NCBI GenBank assembly: GCA_030765045.1
Contig: CM060965.1
Location: forward strand, 24,664,935 to 24,728,934
Direction: 5' to 3'
Length of the DNA: 64,000 nt
Source of the DNA: Tenodera sinensis
Taxonomy: Eukaryota > Arthropoda > Insecta > Mantodea > Mantidae
Shown here: positions 12,165-24,489 of the stretch, piece after piece
Layout: each line of letters starts with the position of its first letter
Position numbering within the stretch: the stretch's first letter is position 1
Program-made: the position numbers and the translations under genes
The notes under the pieces: model-generated
The model's input: the letters and a program-made list of their open reading frames with translations, nothing else
Database searches by the model: none
Told to the model about the DNA's origin: nothing

Positions 12165-14280
12165 CCAAAGAAGAATATGAAGCTGAAGCTTAATGTTGAT
12201 GTTTAATTATGATGATTTTTATTTTGTTCACTGGATTGATATAAATTGTATGTTATTGTTATGTATTGAAGTGAACCCACGATGATACATTGCTGAAGTT
12301 GTCTTTGTTGCATCGGCCGCCAGCTGCTGCAGTTGTGTTGCTATGATACCTTTTGTCTCAGGGTTTGCGTGAGTGTAATGTGAAAGGACAACACTAGTTC
12401 ATATATGATAGAGTTTAATGTTGGCTAAAGTATCCTTTAAGTAGAGTTATCGACTGCTGATCTAAACAATTAAATCACTTGTATAATAATGATGTAAAGC
12501 ATCAATTGGTGTAAGTCGCAGAAATTTTATCGGAAGGTTCCCGCACATTAGGCGCTAGATCTTTTTAACTGCAGCCCTTCACTGGGCACTAATTCTATAG
12601 CGAATCGCTCACACGTATATGACACACGATGGATCCAAAAGTGAGTCAGCAAATAAGTAATTTAATATAGGATTTGCCGACTTATAAACTTATGCACCGC
12701 CCTACATTTCACCTACATATATATATTTATAGGTGCATATTTGGAAAACACTATGTCACTGCCTGTTAAATCCTGTTCAAAAACATCACTTCTGAAGTTT
12801 TCTCCCGACAAGATCTCGGCAATCTGACAAACTGTTTGGTATCCTTGCTATAGTACCGGAAGGAATGTTGATACTTCTCTCAAGCGTTTCATAAGAAACA
12901 GACTTGAATTAGATATTACGATGAACAGAAAGTCATATAAGTTACTACATAATTAGTAGCGGATTAAAAGCCAATGCATTAGCGAATGTAACATTAATGT
13001 TAGTTCTTTTTGTATTACTGGTATCAATACAGATTTACTGAATTATTTAACTGAATTTAATGAGTTATTGGCACCCATACCTGCTCATTAAGTCTCTTGT
13101 TACCTCACCACGAGATCGTTCGCAGTGCTTACTAATGCATTGTTCTTTACATATATACAGTTATTCATAATGTGAGTTTATCTCCAAAGGAATGATAAAC
13201 ATTTTCACCCATGACATTTCCTTTTATGATAGTTTAACGACACAATGTGCAACGGTTTCAAATGATCAATTAAGAAACGAGTTGGAGCCTTGGCAAGTTT
13301 CGTAAACCTCATGACAGTAAATCTCTAACAGTGTGCGCAATCTCGTGTAATGGTGAATGTATCAGAATGACAATGAAGTACCAAGCACAAGTAATACATT
13401 GATCTGAATAGTACCGATATTAACTGAACGAAGTTATCGATATTGCCTCAGTTTACGTGACAAACAGAACTCCTCTGCGAATAACCTATGCACCTATGGG
13501 ATTCTCTTTATTCGGAATAAATTTTGTATGATGGGTAAACCACAAAGGCTTACTCCACAAAAGTATGGACAGCTTTAAAACACACCATTTACTTGTCTGC
13601 GGCATCAGCCGTTCTAGAGATGCCATTGCCTTGAAAGTGTAAACACATTTGTCAGTTTTTGAGGTGCTGTCATCTTTCATTTCTGTGTCGCGAAATCATG
13701 GCAAGGGTATGGAATTTCAAAGGCAGCATATACTTACCCTTTTAAACATTTGACTATCAGCGTGCTCTACAGTCTCCCCTCTTAACACTAGCAGGGTCAC
13801 TCCCTCCACGTGCGTCGGTTTACCTGCGTGTTACCCGTGCAGTGCAGTGGTGCCTGAAAGATTTGTGGGTATACAAGCCTGTATCACGCAGGTAGGAATC
13901 TGAGTTTATACATTCGTGGTTTCAAAAAACGTCACAGAGCAGCCGAAACAGAACGTTTACAGAAGGTGCAAAATGCTCTCTTGTGACATACAAAGAGTTA
14001 TAGATTAATCAATGCCTAATTCTAGCTTTAATTACAAGATTCATTTCACAATTAAGAAAAGAAACGAAAGAAAAGGGAAAGCTAGTTAATCCTTGTGTTC
14101 CAAGCAATCTTAAGGTATTATACTATTGATTGGGTATGTGAAGGATCATGCAAATAAATTTACAGCGTAATTTATCTTCCACTTGCAACACAATCATAAA
14201 ATTGTAACCATTGTGTTAAAGATAACCTCTTTGCACGACTAACATATAAAAAATGAATAATGAAGTTGCATTTGACTAAA
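12165..14280. other. Mostly unique DNA, no gene seen
   Basis: About 2.1 kb without a recognisable gene or element end. The only ORF over 60 codons (13486-13680, minus) has no recognised motif and no splice or codon support. A short pol-III-like feature was not found. Confidence 0.45.
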
Positions 14281-14642
14281 GTTTATTTTCAGAAACTGAC
14301 ACAAATAATAAGGAATATCTCCAAAATGGTTCACTCTACAAAAAAATTTATTTAGACATAGATTGTGTTTTAGTAAAATTTGGTGTATCTCTTATGGCTT
14401 AAGAGTTATTCAAAAGTCATCCAGAGTAAACAGGATTAAATGGGCTATAGCCAGAAAATTCAAAATATACATTTCATTTGTCATACAAATCTCTTAAACG
14501 TGTCATTTTAATCAACATCGTTAGAGCCATTTTCATGAAAACATAAATTTTCTACGTAAAGAGTAGTTCAGATGGGGTTATTTTCATCAAAAATCTTCGT
14601 GTCGCATCCTTGAAAGTTATTAAATTTAAATATCAACATTGG

Positions 14643-14733
<91 letters not shown>

Positions 14734-14860
14734 CTTTTTCTAAAAATACCTTTTTTTGGATTCAGGGGGCCTTGAAACATATATTTCCGGTGAAATCTAG
14801 ACATTGAATTTTTGAGTGGAATAAAATACTTCCTCTACTTACGTAGTAGAGAAAGTAATA
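14281..14860 (-). mobile_element. Repeat A copy with internal (CA)n
   Basis: Matches the 45.4-kb copy in order: caaataataaggaatatctcc, agacatagattgtgttttagt, gggctatagccagaaaattc, gtgtcgcatccttgaaag, then a long CA tract at 14647-14732, ggattcagggggcc and cgtagtagagaaagta. The CA tract sits at a fixed internal position of the repeat. The His/Val/Cys-rich ORFs across it are artefacts of the dinucleotide. Confidence 0.75.
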
Positions 14861-15486
14861 AGCGATAATGGCTAGAGAAAAGTATTCGAATGTAACACAT
14901 CACTTGAAAGGCGCCTACTTCTGATACTGTTGTTACAATTAGGATTCAAAAATGTCCCACATTAGTTTTATATTTGAAACATCGCTTAGAGACTCTCCTA
15001 TAGGGTTTCCTACCATGGACACTTGTTTACAAACGGAGGCAACTGGAGAGGTACATAGTAGCTGTTATGTATAGCTGGAAACATCCTCTGTTCTAAATCC
15101 TGGATATTTCAGTTATAGTATCTGATCTGATGAATACTTAATGCTATTCGTCTCCATTTAAAGCAACTCTCGGGTCTCGAGAGGATTAGATGGAAGGAAT
15201 TAGGTCTGATAAAGAATGACTAACTTAAGTGGTTCACAGAGGAATCCCATATAGGGACACATTGGGCGTAGACATTTATAGCCCATCTCCAACAACAAAT
15301 ATCATTAAGTCTTGAGAAAGATTGCACAGTTTTTATCAGGCAGAAGTAACGGCTATCCTGAACTGTGTTCTTAGAGGACTTGAGATAGGTAAACGAATTC
15401 TCATCTTCACATATCTACAGTATAAATGCATTAACAGCAATCTCATCAATCCAGGTAACATAAAAATCTGATCTGATGTATATTAC

Positions 15487-16050
15487 TTTCTCACTCTTGT
15501 ACATACTATTATTAAAACGCGAACTCTACCATCTCCTTCATGTTAATCGAGATAAACATTCGTAGAAATTGTTTAATTACATATTTCCTTGTAGGTAAAA
15601 TAGGAATAGGGAATACCGTAGGCTTAAGCTTTAAAAAACTGGTCGCTATGTGGTGGCTTTGAAATTCCGTTCTTTTTGCTTGTCCAGGATATAAAAATCT
15701 GACGTGTTGCATTCACATAACTTGTACCAACAATTCTTACAAACTCTTATTCCTATATCTTCTTCGTGTTACTCGAGATAAACATTTACAGAAATTATCT
15801 TATTGCTTATTTCCTTGTAGGTGCAAGGGGGATATTAGAATACAGTAGGCTTTGAGCGATAGTCAAATCTTTTAAAGCTTTGAGATCCCGTTCTCTTTGC
15901 ACGTTTAACAAAAGTGTTTCACGAAAGTTCTAAGTTTTCGGAAGCTGGCACAAATAACAAGGAATATCTCCGAAATGGTTCACTCTACAAACAATTATTT
16001 AGACATAAATTGTGTTTTTTGAACGAGATGTACATTTTTTGTATAGTAAG
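15487..16050 (-). mobile_element. Repeat A, two partial copies in tandem
   Basis: The phrases 'gttaatcgagataaacatt...ttccttgtaggt' and 'aggctt...gcgatagtcaaatctttt' occur twice, about 250 bp apart (15487-15720 and 15721-16050). The second block continues into caaggaatatctccgaaatggttcactc. This looks like a partial tandem duplication inside a 3'-truncated copy. Confidence 0.6.
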
Positions 16051-16787
16051 ATTTTTAAGATTTTATTTATTTACTTATTTAATTTATTCATGTATATATT
16101 TATTTGCCTATAGAATGCTATTGTGTTGTGTGTTTGTATAGTTGTATAACATGTTGCTGTTTATCATTATGTGTTATAGAAGCATTGTATTTTGCAGGAT
16201 TGAAACGAATCCCTCTTTGAAATTGTGTGTTCCAACTGCCACTGATATGTAGCATAGCTATTTTGGACTGCATGTGTGAGACTTCCGAAGTCTGAAACAA
16301 CGGAGAAGCGCATGTCGCTTTGTCGTTTGGATTGGTGACGTTTGGTTACGAAAAAATAACAGAAAAGTAATTAATTATTCCCGAGAGGACGAATATTTAG
16401 AGTTTTGAAATAGTGAAGTAAGAGGGCATAACTGGCTAAAGTTTGTGGAAAAGCGAAGGTGTCGAGGAGTGATATACGAGTATACGAGGGGGGGGGGGGA
16501 CCCAAAAATAACCGAGACCTTGTAGTTACGAGTTATATACTCTGTTCATCTAGAGATTAGAGGAGACGTAAACAAAGCCACGTGCGTTTTGACCACAGCG
16601 CGCCCTCTTGACACTTTCGCCATGTAAATAGTCCCTTGAAGAAATACTGTTACTAAGGTCTAAAATGTCACTTAATGTTTGCTAAAGCATGAACTAAGTG
16701 TGCTAAGCATAGCTAAAGTGTAAGAATACGCACTTATTCAACCAGCCTAATTCATTCTGCGCGCGCATTATTCAGTATGAGAGTAAC

Positions 16788-17270
16788 ATGGCGGAACAAG
16801 TGAGTGCTGTAAAACATAAGCGTGGCAAACCGTTGCGAAGTGGTGAAAAGACAACAATATTGAACGTGTTTAACAAGTTCTGCGAGAAATATCCCGAACT
16901 TGCTATCGAAGACGTGATGAAATTAACATCCGAGTTTACCGGTGTGTCAGTTGCAAGTATTTACAGTACACACAACAAAAAATCGTCAGTTGGCGAATAT
17001 ACCGGTAAAAAGCGACCACATGCCAGATAAATGGTGGATGTAGTTTGCGACGAATTTGTGAGTGTGAGATCTGCAATCCGTCGAAAATTTCACCAGTTCT
17101 TTGTTAACAATGAACATCCACCTTAAACAAAGTGCTGTTGGCAGTTAACTCTGATCCCGATCTTCCAGATTTAAAACGAACTTCCTTCCACAAGCTGCTT
17201 CTGGAGATTGGTTTCGAGATTGTCAGCAGGAAATGAAAAAGTGTTACTGTGGACAGAGATGACGTAAGTA
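16788..17270 (+). pseudogene. Transposase N-terminal remnant of the 16.5-kb element
   Basis: The ATG at 16788 opens an 80-codon frame (MAEQVSAVKHKRGK, SGEKTTILNVFNKFCEKYP, TSEFTGVSVASIY). These resemble the helix-turn-helix start of multicopy insect mariner-like transposases. After TAA at 17028 the homologous continuation is still readable out of frame or past stops (SAIRRKFHQFFVNNEHPP; then an RDD-like end near 17260). The DDE catalytic part is absent, apparently deleted, so no active enzyme can be made. Confidence 0.7.
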
Positions 17271-17463
17271 GCAGTTAATTTCCATGTGCTACATGTTATT
17301 TGGATCAAGTAAATATATCCTTTTAGTAGTGTAAAATGCATATTATAACTACGCGTAGCGGTAGGTAACTGTGTTGCGTCATTGTGAAAGCACGTGGCCG
17401 CGGAGTGATACAAACCGGTGCTTTTGTTTATATCTCCTCTAATCTCTTGATGAACAGAGTATA

Positions 17464-17708
17464 GGTGGTCTTAATAAACTGGCGTCATTCTGAGTTAAGT
17501 GAGCTGTTTGTGTTGCTTTGTTGTTCGCGTTCCTGTTTGAACCCTTTGGAGATTAATGAGATGGCAGACCACAAGGAGCAAAGAGTCATGTGAAATGTTG
17601 GTCTCTGGGGTTCAAACAGGAACGCAAACAACAAAGCACCACAAACAAACCACGTAACTCAGACTGACGCCAGGTATGTGGGAGACACCAAACTAACACC
17701 ACCTACCA
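17464..17708. mobile_element. Foldback/MITE inserted in a mariner terminal repeat
   Basis: Two arms of about 70 bases are inverse copies: actggcgtcattctgagtta ... gcgttcctgtttgaaccc at about 17481-17547 and ggggttcaaacaggaacgc ... actgacgccaggt near 17607-17674. They are separated by a loop of about 60 bases. Outer ggtggt/accacc ends extend the pairing. The flanking sequence (gaacagagtata | aactcataattgcaagg) matches the uninterrupted left inverted repeat of the mariner element, so this element inserted after the mariner copy. Confidence 0.75.
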
Positions 17709-17789
17709 GCACAACTCATAATTGCAAGGTATGACCGCGCAACAGTTCGATTCCCGTTATTTTTGGGTCCCCCTCGTAAATCAAATTTT

Positions 17790-18110
17790 GGATTAGAGGA
17801 CATAGTAATTGCCTAATCACTACTTCAGGTGGCAAGTCTATCCTGGACCAGATAAGTGGTCTTAGGTCCATGCAACATTCTTTCCTTATACTTCCTGAGA
17901 TTGGATAGAACAAGAATAAGGAAAACATTGAATTTAATTGCTGAACATGGCCATTCTACTTAAAGGAGGACTCTACAAGGTTGAAGTCATGCAGAATTAT
18001 CCAAAGAGGATGACAAAATTGCCTCGCATATCCTCTTTCAGTGCCCATTCCTGCCAAGAAAGGACATAGGTGGCGCAGATGAAAGTGACCCACCTCCCGG
18101 TTGAATGCAA
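17790..18110 (+). pseudogene. LINE C-terminal fragment
   Basis: With frame shifts, the translation shows LSRTRIRKTLNLIAEHGH followed by KEDDKIASHILFQCPFL. This is the order (R-x-LTGH-like, then C-x2-C-x-EEET-x2-H-x4-CP) seen after the RNase H domain of I/R1/Jockey-group retrotransposons. The first Cys pair is degraded. No intact frame remains and the boundaries are not determined. Confidence 0.5.
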
Positions 18111-18739
18111 ATGTGATATTTCCGCTGTCTATTAATATCAATGGTCGTTAAAATTTAATCGAGCCGGAGTACAGCAGTATACTGTTTTATTCAATGTGAA
18201 TAATTGACAGTCTTCTTCTATCTTACTGATTGTTGGCATTCTTCTGCCAGCATTTCAGTTTATTTCATCAGTTCATGTACATACACGTTCGCATTCTGGA
18301 AAATGACTTTCTCGATACAAGAAAGAATTCAAATAACAGCTAAGAGATGGTTGGAAATGTTTACCAAAATGACAGCACGTGAAAGACAAACCAGGGCGTT
18401 AAATAGTAAAAACACAACAAAAGAAAGTAGTTGTGATGCAAGAGAGCAACTTGCATTGTAAAAGGTGTGAATGGGCTGTCTAGTAATTCAATACGTATTA
18501 GCGACCTCGGCAAGGCCAACCAGTCTCTTGATATTAGGGTCAAACGCACCTTAATTGCACCGCCATTATGTTCGACCTTTATATTCTTTGTGACCCCGCC
18601 ATACTGCACGTAAAGGAAAGATGCGTTTATTGTTAGATGTGACACAGATAGTCATCCCAGGTTCGATCGTTGAAGCATTCAGAGCTGCGACTTTATTACC
18701 ACATTGTATGTACATATTTGAATATCTGATGTGGTAGGC

Positions 18740-18990
18740 TTAGGTATTTCTACTCTACTTATTTCTATATTCAGTAGAGAAATTATTGTATTACATCCAG
18801 AAATTTGATTTAGAAATCACTGAAAACGCTTGTTTCTGAGGCTTCTGAACCCCAAAACAGTATCTTTTAGTAAACTCTAGGTAAAATATATAGTAAATAG
18901 TACTATATAATTTACTATATAAATATAGTAAAATTAGGGTTGATTATATTCTATGTCTGTGTTAATCAAAATATTGTCAAGTTTAAGGGT
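18740..18990 (+). repeat. Repeat A fragment
   Basis: Contains ctactcta...ttcagtagagaaattattgtatt, acatccagaaatttgattt and gcttctgaaccccaaaa. These match the ggggaagtattgtattcc end and the internal gacccctgaa phrase of repeat A. An AT-rich tract follows (tatagtaaat repeated at 18890-18935). Confidence 0.5.
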
Positions 18991-19325
18991 TTGTTAACTT
19001 GGTAGATGTGAATACGGGATAAATCCTTTGCCTGTAATATCAACATAACCGGAAAGGCCATGAAATCGTACTATCTCCCATGAAAACTCAGTTATACAGA
19101 TGAAAGATTCCCCGGGACTTAAAGCTTTGAAACTTTTATAAGTACTGCGTATTATTTGCCAAATTAGTTGTTTACAATTATACGTCCATTTGAACGTCCT
19201 TTTGGACATTTAAATTTCGAAAATACGCAAATCACAATCGGATTCTCATTCTAGAAAACTTCTAAAAGGTAGCGAATAAGTATGCTTTAAGTTAAGTCAA
19301 AGGAATTAATACATAAATCATTACC

Positions 19326-19404
<79 letters not shown>
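19326..19404. repeat. (AAT)n microsatellite
   Basis: About 26 near-perfect ATA/TAA trinucleotide units. Two longer tracts of the same class occur at 51390 and 61675. No coding meaning. Confidence 0.95.
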
Positions 19405-21189
19405 TAATAATAAATTTTCAATGAATAAAGTAGCATTTCAAGGCAACATTCGTAATTCTAAACGGATTTCTGTTTTAGATAAAAATATTCATACTGACTA
19501 TACTTCGAAATAGATAAATAAATGATAAATAAAACAAAAATAAATAATGTACTGAGTGAATGAATAAATACATATTTCAAGACAAAATGATTATTTTGAA
19601 TGAGTTTCTGCTACACAACGAAATATTCCCATTCATGAAATTCTCGCATGACGTCATCAGAATGCTTCATTCGAACCCCACGAGTTCACCTGTTTATCGC
19701 TAGTCATGCGGTTAGTGCCAAATTGCATGTCAAAGAACCCTTGGCATCTCGGCACATCCCTGACCAAATTTCCAGTTGCCTCTGGCTTTATTCCACGACC
19801 TCCATTGTCACTCTGAAGATAAATTTAGAAGGAAGAAAAGCAATAGAATGATTGCAGTACTATCTGTTTTTTTTGTTGTGCCGGCTACTTCCATTGATTA
19901 AATTGGTGGTGAGCATGGGTGGGCAGTGTTTCCGGTGTCCAGGTGTGTCGTGCAGTGCCCCTCTGAAGTCTGGCGACCTACTGCCCCAGTTGCCGTATCT
20001 GCTGGCCGTCTTCATAATCTCTTCGCACGATGCTATCGCCTTGTCAGCACATGCAAAAACCTGCTCGAACACATGCAATAACGATCGCCTTGAACATGCT
20101 TCGGAGCCTACTTTCAAACGTTAACGATAGGGCCTTGAAGAAGGATGTAAATACAGCTTTGCACAACCAGCCTAAAATCATAAAACCCTTATTATCTATC
20201 GTTTGTTTTTCCAAGAATACTCGTAACTGCTCACAATTCTTCACGTAGCCAGGCCACCACACCAGACATGGGCAAATTAATGAGCTCAGTAAGACAAGAG
20301 TGTCTGCTAAACACCGTTTACTGTTTACTCCATCCCCCAAGGAGAAATCAATTAGCTCAACTAAACTTAGCAAACACATCAAGCTAATGTGTGTTGTTTA
20401 CGATGGAATTAGATAGGGAATCAAGCCGTTATAGCAATTCTGGTGGTAGGGTACAATATTCCTCATACAATTAAATTCTTGGGTAAGAAGGCAGTTAGTT
20501 TCACAAGAGATGTGTTAGTTGTATAAATAGCTACGTAATCGATATCTACATATGACATAGAAAAATCTTGTTACATTCACATGTCTTTCTCTATCATTAT
20601 TTTACAAACACTCCTTATAAAGGTGTATTACTTTGTCTACTTCTTGTTAATCGACACAAATGTTTGCAGAAATGATTTTATTATACATGCTGAATATATA
20701 AGACACAAGAGACTGAAAAGACAACTTTAAAAAGGGGTCGCCATACACCAGTTGTACAATTATATCAGTATTATAATACTGCTCTGAGTAAAAAAATTGT
20801 GTTTTCAAATAAATGCATGCCCCCAAACAGACCGTTTTTGCACTGAGTTGAACGGCGAAACACAAACAGCCCAGATTACAAAATGGTTGTGGACACCATG
20901 TTGGAAATTTGAGAAAACTAGCTTGTAACATGAGTTAGTTGAAGTTACACTTCCTATGTGTTCACATCGACTACATACATTCCGAATCTTGTCTTGGATT
21001 TTACAGCGAGAAACATGATGAACAGTTTCACCAAGATCTGAAAGATATTGAAAGGAAACACCAAGGTGGTTGTTTTAACAAGAATGCAGACTACTGTTAG
21101 TACCTGAAAAGTGAAAGTGTTTCTCATGCTTGTAGAAGAACTGCGAAAAGAAGAAAATTTCTTCCTGTAAAACAATATAAATGATATTA

Positions 21190-21430
21190 ATTGTTGGTAG
21201 TTCTTATGAAATATACGTACATTATATTTACAATTACATAATTATAATTTACATCACGTTCTTAAGCATTGCAATTATCTTGTAGAGGGGATTAAATATA
21301 CGAGTTAATATGAACATTTTGTTTCTTTTTTTAAATAATCTGAACGTGATAAAATAAAACTGATAGCATATTTAGAATCAGCATCCAGGAATGAGCATTC
21401 AAAACAAAGTCATCAAAAATTTGTTTTCAA
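21190..21430 (+). repeat. Repeat C, copy 1
   Basis: A block of about 240 bp (gtacattatatttacaattacataatt, cttaagcattgcaattatctt, gagttaatatga, tagcatatttagaatcagcatcca) is repeated in direct orientation at 28605-28860 with scattered substitutions. A degraded repeat A arm (21430-21620) follows. Its class is unknown. Confidence 0.65.
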
Positions 21431-21645
21431 AATGCAGAGCAATGTAATCAAGATTTCACGTTTTATTCGCACTTTGTCATGCAAATATCTTACACATATG
21501 CTGCTTTAATAGAAATTTAGAAAATAAAAGATAACGAAGAATTTTTCATGCATAGGGCAGTTTTCTTCAAAATCTTCGTCTAGCAACTTTGGAAGATGCT
21601 GAGTTTCAATATCAAGTGTGTGCGGTCTCGGGAATCTGGGCCCAA

Positions 21646-21705
21646 ATGACCTCGTTGGCGACGGGCCCTTAAACCCACACACTCACACACTCACTCACTC
21701 TTGGA
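21646..21705 (+). repeat. Short core repeat with (ACTC)n tail
   Basis: tgggcccaaatgacctcgtt then gcgacgggcccttaaaccc is followed by a short cacactcactcactc tail. Same unit as 12102 (opposite strand), 37528 and 44755. Confidence 0.65.
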
Positions 21706-22782
21706 AATCATTCAACCGATTTGTTTCACTATGTCTTTTGGACAGACACGGCTGTAAGATATTTTCACAAATTTAAAACGGGAGGCTGTTTACATTCATG
21801 TTACGGAATTCTATTCCCGTTCCTTTGAACATGAATAAGAGAGGATATTTATTATAAACATAGCAGCTTTAGAATGACTTCCAGCACAAATGGGTAAAGG
21901 GGAGGCTATAGGTCGTGTTCATCACCAAGGCATCGGTGCTGCAAATTCAGAGCTTCTAGTGCTAACTGTTTCGTTCCTCGTGTTCTGTAATATTGCAAAC
22001 GCCCGGGTAATGTGGTTATGTTTGCGCAAGTTCACCTCACATGCTGGAACCAGGTTATAATAACGCTGGCGACATTAGATAACTCAAGCGCGTGATCTAT
22101 TGCGAGATATGCGTATTACCTGAAACTCAACTTTGTAGCGTATCGTATACTCAGCATCATGTTCAAACACAATAAAGATCTCTTAATTTTCTATTTCCTC
22201 TTCACCTCCTTACGTATACTCGACAAGTACAAGTACTGTGTATCGTCCAAAAGGTTGATATGGAGATTTCACTAGAAATACATGTTTTGAGGCTCCTTTC
22301 TTTCTTCATTGTCGTGCAAAGAGCACAGAATTTCAGAGCCATCACATAACATGTTTTTCAAAATATGCGTATCGCTTTAATCTTCTTCTTCTTATACCTA
22401 AGACGAAATGGCTAACATGCAATGAAAGTTAATCTCAATCAGCAAGAAAAATAAGCTTTGATAGGAATAGTTGGTAGCAAAGTGAACAGAGACAGTCGTA
22501 AGTGAGATTCTTAAATTTCCTTTTTCACGAGAAATTCTCTTACAGCTGTTTAAAATGTATCTTTGCTCAAAGATATCAGCTACGTAAATGTCAACAGTTC
22601 ACTAGTACAGTAAATGTTTGTTCAACATATCTCTGTGATCCACATTTAATTCTTTTATACCTACATCAGAACCAACTTGCTATTCTGTCTGTGTGTCTTG
22701 CTTTCAAATGAGCTATGAAATAATGACAATTATCGAGGTATTGTTTGTAATAAAGGTGCAATGTGTTAGACCACGGTGCGGC

Positions 22783-24081
22783 CATCTGATTGAAAAGCCC
22801 GGGAAATTCAAATCAGACCACAGAAACTATCGGCCCATATCACTTACGTCTACCCTATCAAAGGTATTCGAGAGAATCATGGTAGGGAGACTAAGTAAAA
22901 TATGCGAGCTAAACAACATACTACCTAACACACAAGCAGGGTACCGAGGTGACATTACCATACAGGATCAGCTTGTACGGGTAATGTCACAATTCCAGGA
23001 TGGATACAACAGAGGTTATACCACCGCCGCAGCCTTCCTAGACGTTCAGTCAGCATTCGATAAATGCTGGCTGAACGGTCTCCTCTACAAACTTTCCACA
23101 TATAAAGTTCACCCACGACTCATCAGGTGGATATCCAGTTTTCTCACGGACAGGACAGCACAGATTAGGATACAAGACAAACTGTCAAACCCCATACATT
23201 TAAGAGCCGGAACACCCCAAGGAAGTGCCATATCAGGCCTCTTATACATAATTTTCACCGCAGACACCCCACAGCCCATTCACCCAAAAATACAGCTTGC
23301 ACAATACGCAGACGACACAGCCTACTGGTGCACCAGTCCGAGGATAACAATGGCAAAACACCAACTGGAGCGTCAACTGAAGAAATTCTCGGACTGGACA
23401 CGAAAGTGGCGCATCAACATCAACGTTCAGAAGACACAAGCCATCCTAATCAGGAAAAAAACAAAAAAATATGCCACCATAAAATTCGAAAAAACCGAAA
23501 TCAACTGCCAAAAAACCATCAAGTATCTCGGCGTCCTCATTAACAACAAGCTCTCCGTACAAATACACTATACGAAACTACTCCAACGAACCAGACAGGT
23601 ACACTCCACGCTAAACTTCCTCGCCCGCCTCGACAACCAGGGGCTCAGCCCAAAAATCCTCAAAAAAGTATATATGGCTCTCATAAGGCCTCAATTAACA
23701 TACGCCGCAGTCGCCCTCATGCCCCTCATTAATCGCAAGACCATCGACAAAATACAGGCATTCGAACGACGATGTCTAAGAACGGCCTTCAAACTAAAGA
23801 AAGACTACAAATCAAACCTAGTACACAGCCACATAAATACTAAACCCATAGACAACCACATAGTCCAACTAATGCTAAAATATATCCACAACGCCCACAC
23901 AAGGAAACACAGACAACAACTTATAAGAACAGCGCAAAATATGAGAACTCTCCCTCCCGGCCAAGAAGAAAAAAATCCACCACTGCTCACACTGATCAGG
24001 ATATATGATAAATACCAACAAGACGAACTGGACAAAGTAGAACAACACATACAAACACTCAACCAGCTACTAAACAGATAA
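22783..24081 (+). CDS. Reverse transcriptase, C-terminal part (Jockey-like LINE)
   Basis: Uninterrupted reading frame of 432 codons from the 5' truncation point to TAA at 24079. It lacks its own start; upstream in-frame codons belong to flanking DNA. RT blocks are in order: KSDHRNYRPISLTSTLSKVF (entry motif), TTAAAFLDVQSAFDKCW (first catalytic Asp), AGTPQGSAISGLLY (template-grip block), QYADDTAYW (catalytic YADD), then the thumb-like TIKYLGVLINNKL and IYMALIRPQLTYAAV-type block. It normally copies element RNA at a nicked target. The N-terminal nucleic-acid-binding ORF, endonuclease domain and first RT blocks are missing, so this copy cannot move by itself. Clade assignment to Jockey rests on these motifs only. 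Confidence 0.92.
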   Translation, partial: HLIEKPGKFKSDHRNYRPISLTSTLSKVFERIMVGRLSKICELNNILPNTQAGYRGDITIQDQLVRVMSQFQDGYNRGYTTAAAFLDVQSAFDKCWLNGLLYKLSTYKVHPRLIRWISSFLTDRTAQIRIQDKLSNPIHLRAGTPQGSAISGLLYIIFTADTPQPIHPKIQLAQYADDTAYWCTSPRITMAKHQLERQLKKFSDWTRKWRININVQKTQAILIRKKTKKYATIKFEKTEINCQKTIKYLGVLINNKLSVQIHYTKLLQRTRQVHSTLNFLARLDNQGLSPKILKKVYMALIRPQLTYAAVALMPLINRKTIDKIQAFERRCLRTAFKLKKDYKSNLVHSHINTKPIDNHIVQLMLKYIHNAHTRKHRQQLIRTAQNMRTLPPGQEEKNPPLLTLIRIYDKYQQDELDKVEQHIQTLNQLLNR

Positions 24082-24489
24082 ACCTACACCCCGACAGGAA
24101 AACAAGATCAAAAGACAACAGTAATGCGAGGCGAGTCATTGCAGCATCACAAGGAAACAACATTACGACAAGAAAAATCCATGTTCTTCTCAGTCGGCAC
24201 CAAATGGTTGTGGGACCTGGCAACAAAAAACCCGCCTTCGAACGTCACTGATGTGCACTAATAAATATTTATTAAAAAAAAAAAAAACCAACAACAACAA
24301 TAACAAATTTTCTCATAACACTTAACCAAAACACATGCACATCATACGTACATGACAATCTGCCCCACCGCCGAAGATCTCCAAGCACACGACAGACAAA
24401 AAACCAAGCTAGGCTGAAGAGGGGAAACCCTAAGCAGCCCGGGCATGGTGTATACCATGTCCAAATTCCTCACTTTATTATTATTTATT
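22783..24489 (+). mobile_element. 5'-truncated Jockey-like non-LTR retrotransposon
   Basis: Flanked by perfect 13-bp target-site duplications accacggtgcggc (22770-22782 and 24490-24502), which fix both ends. The left end falls inside the RT domain, so the copy is 5'-truncated as expected for target-primed reverse transcription. It keeps the C-terminal RT reading frame to 24081 and a 3' UTR of about 400 bp with an internal A run (24273-24286). The 3' end is a short TTA-rich repeat (ttattattatttatt), not a poly(A) tail. The exact duplications and intact frame suggest a fairly recent insertion. Confidence 0.92.

Larger units (their letters stand above)
16485..17776 (+). mobile_element. Tc1/mariner-type transposon with TA target site
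   Basis: The outer ends are inverted (cgagg-G run-acccaaaaataacc at left, ttatttttgggtccccctcg at right) and flanked by TA dinucleotides at 16483-16484 and 17777-17778, the hallmark duplication of Tc1/mariner elements. The inverted repeats are long: tatactctgttcatct..agattagaggaga at about 16538-16568 pairs with 17433-17463. In the right arm the inverted repeat is split by a foldback insertion (17464-17708). The interior holds only the N-terminal part of a decayed transposase (16788 onward), so the copy is defective. Confidence 0.85.

Noticed and set aside
14568..14807. His-Thr and Val-Cys-rich ORFs on both strands
   Set aside because: They are translations of the (CA)n tract inside repeat A.
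19860..20382. Two overlapping minus-strand ORFs (85 and 112 codons)
   Set aside because: No domain recognised, both frames shift relative to each other, and there is no splice or repeat support. They could be a decayed gene fragment, but I cannot show it.
23242..24062. Antisense ORFs within the LINE
   Set aside because: They are shadows of the reverse transcriptase frame.
24273..24286. A run as the poly(A) end of the Jockey-like LINE
   Set aside because: The perfect 13-bp target duplication lies about 205 bp further on, so the run is internal to the 3' UTR.
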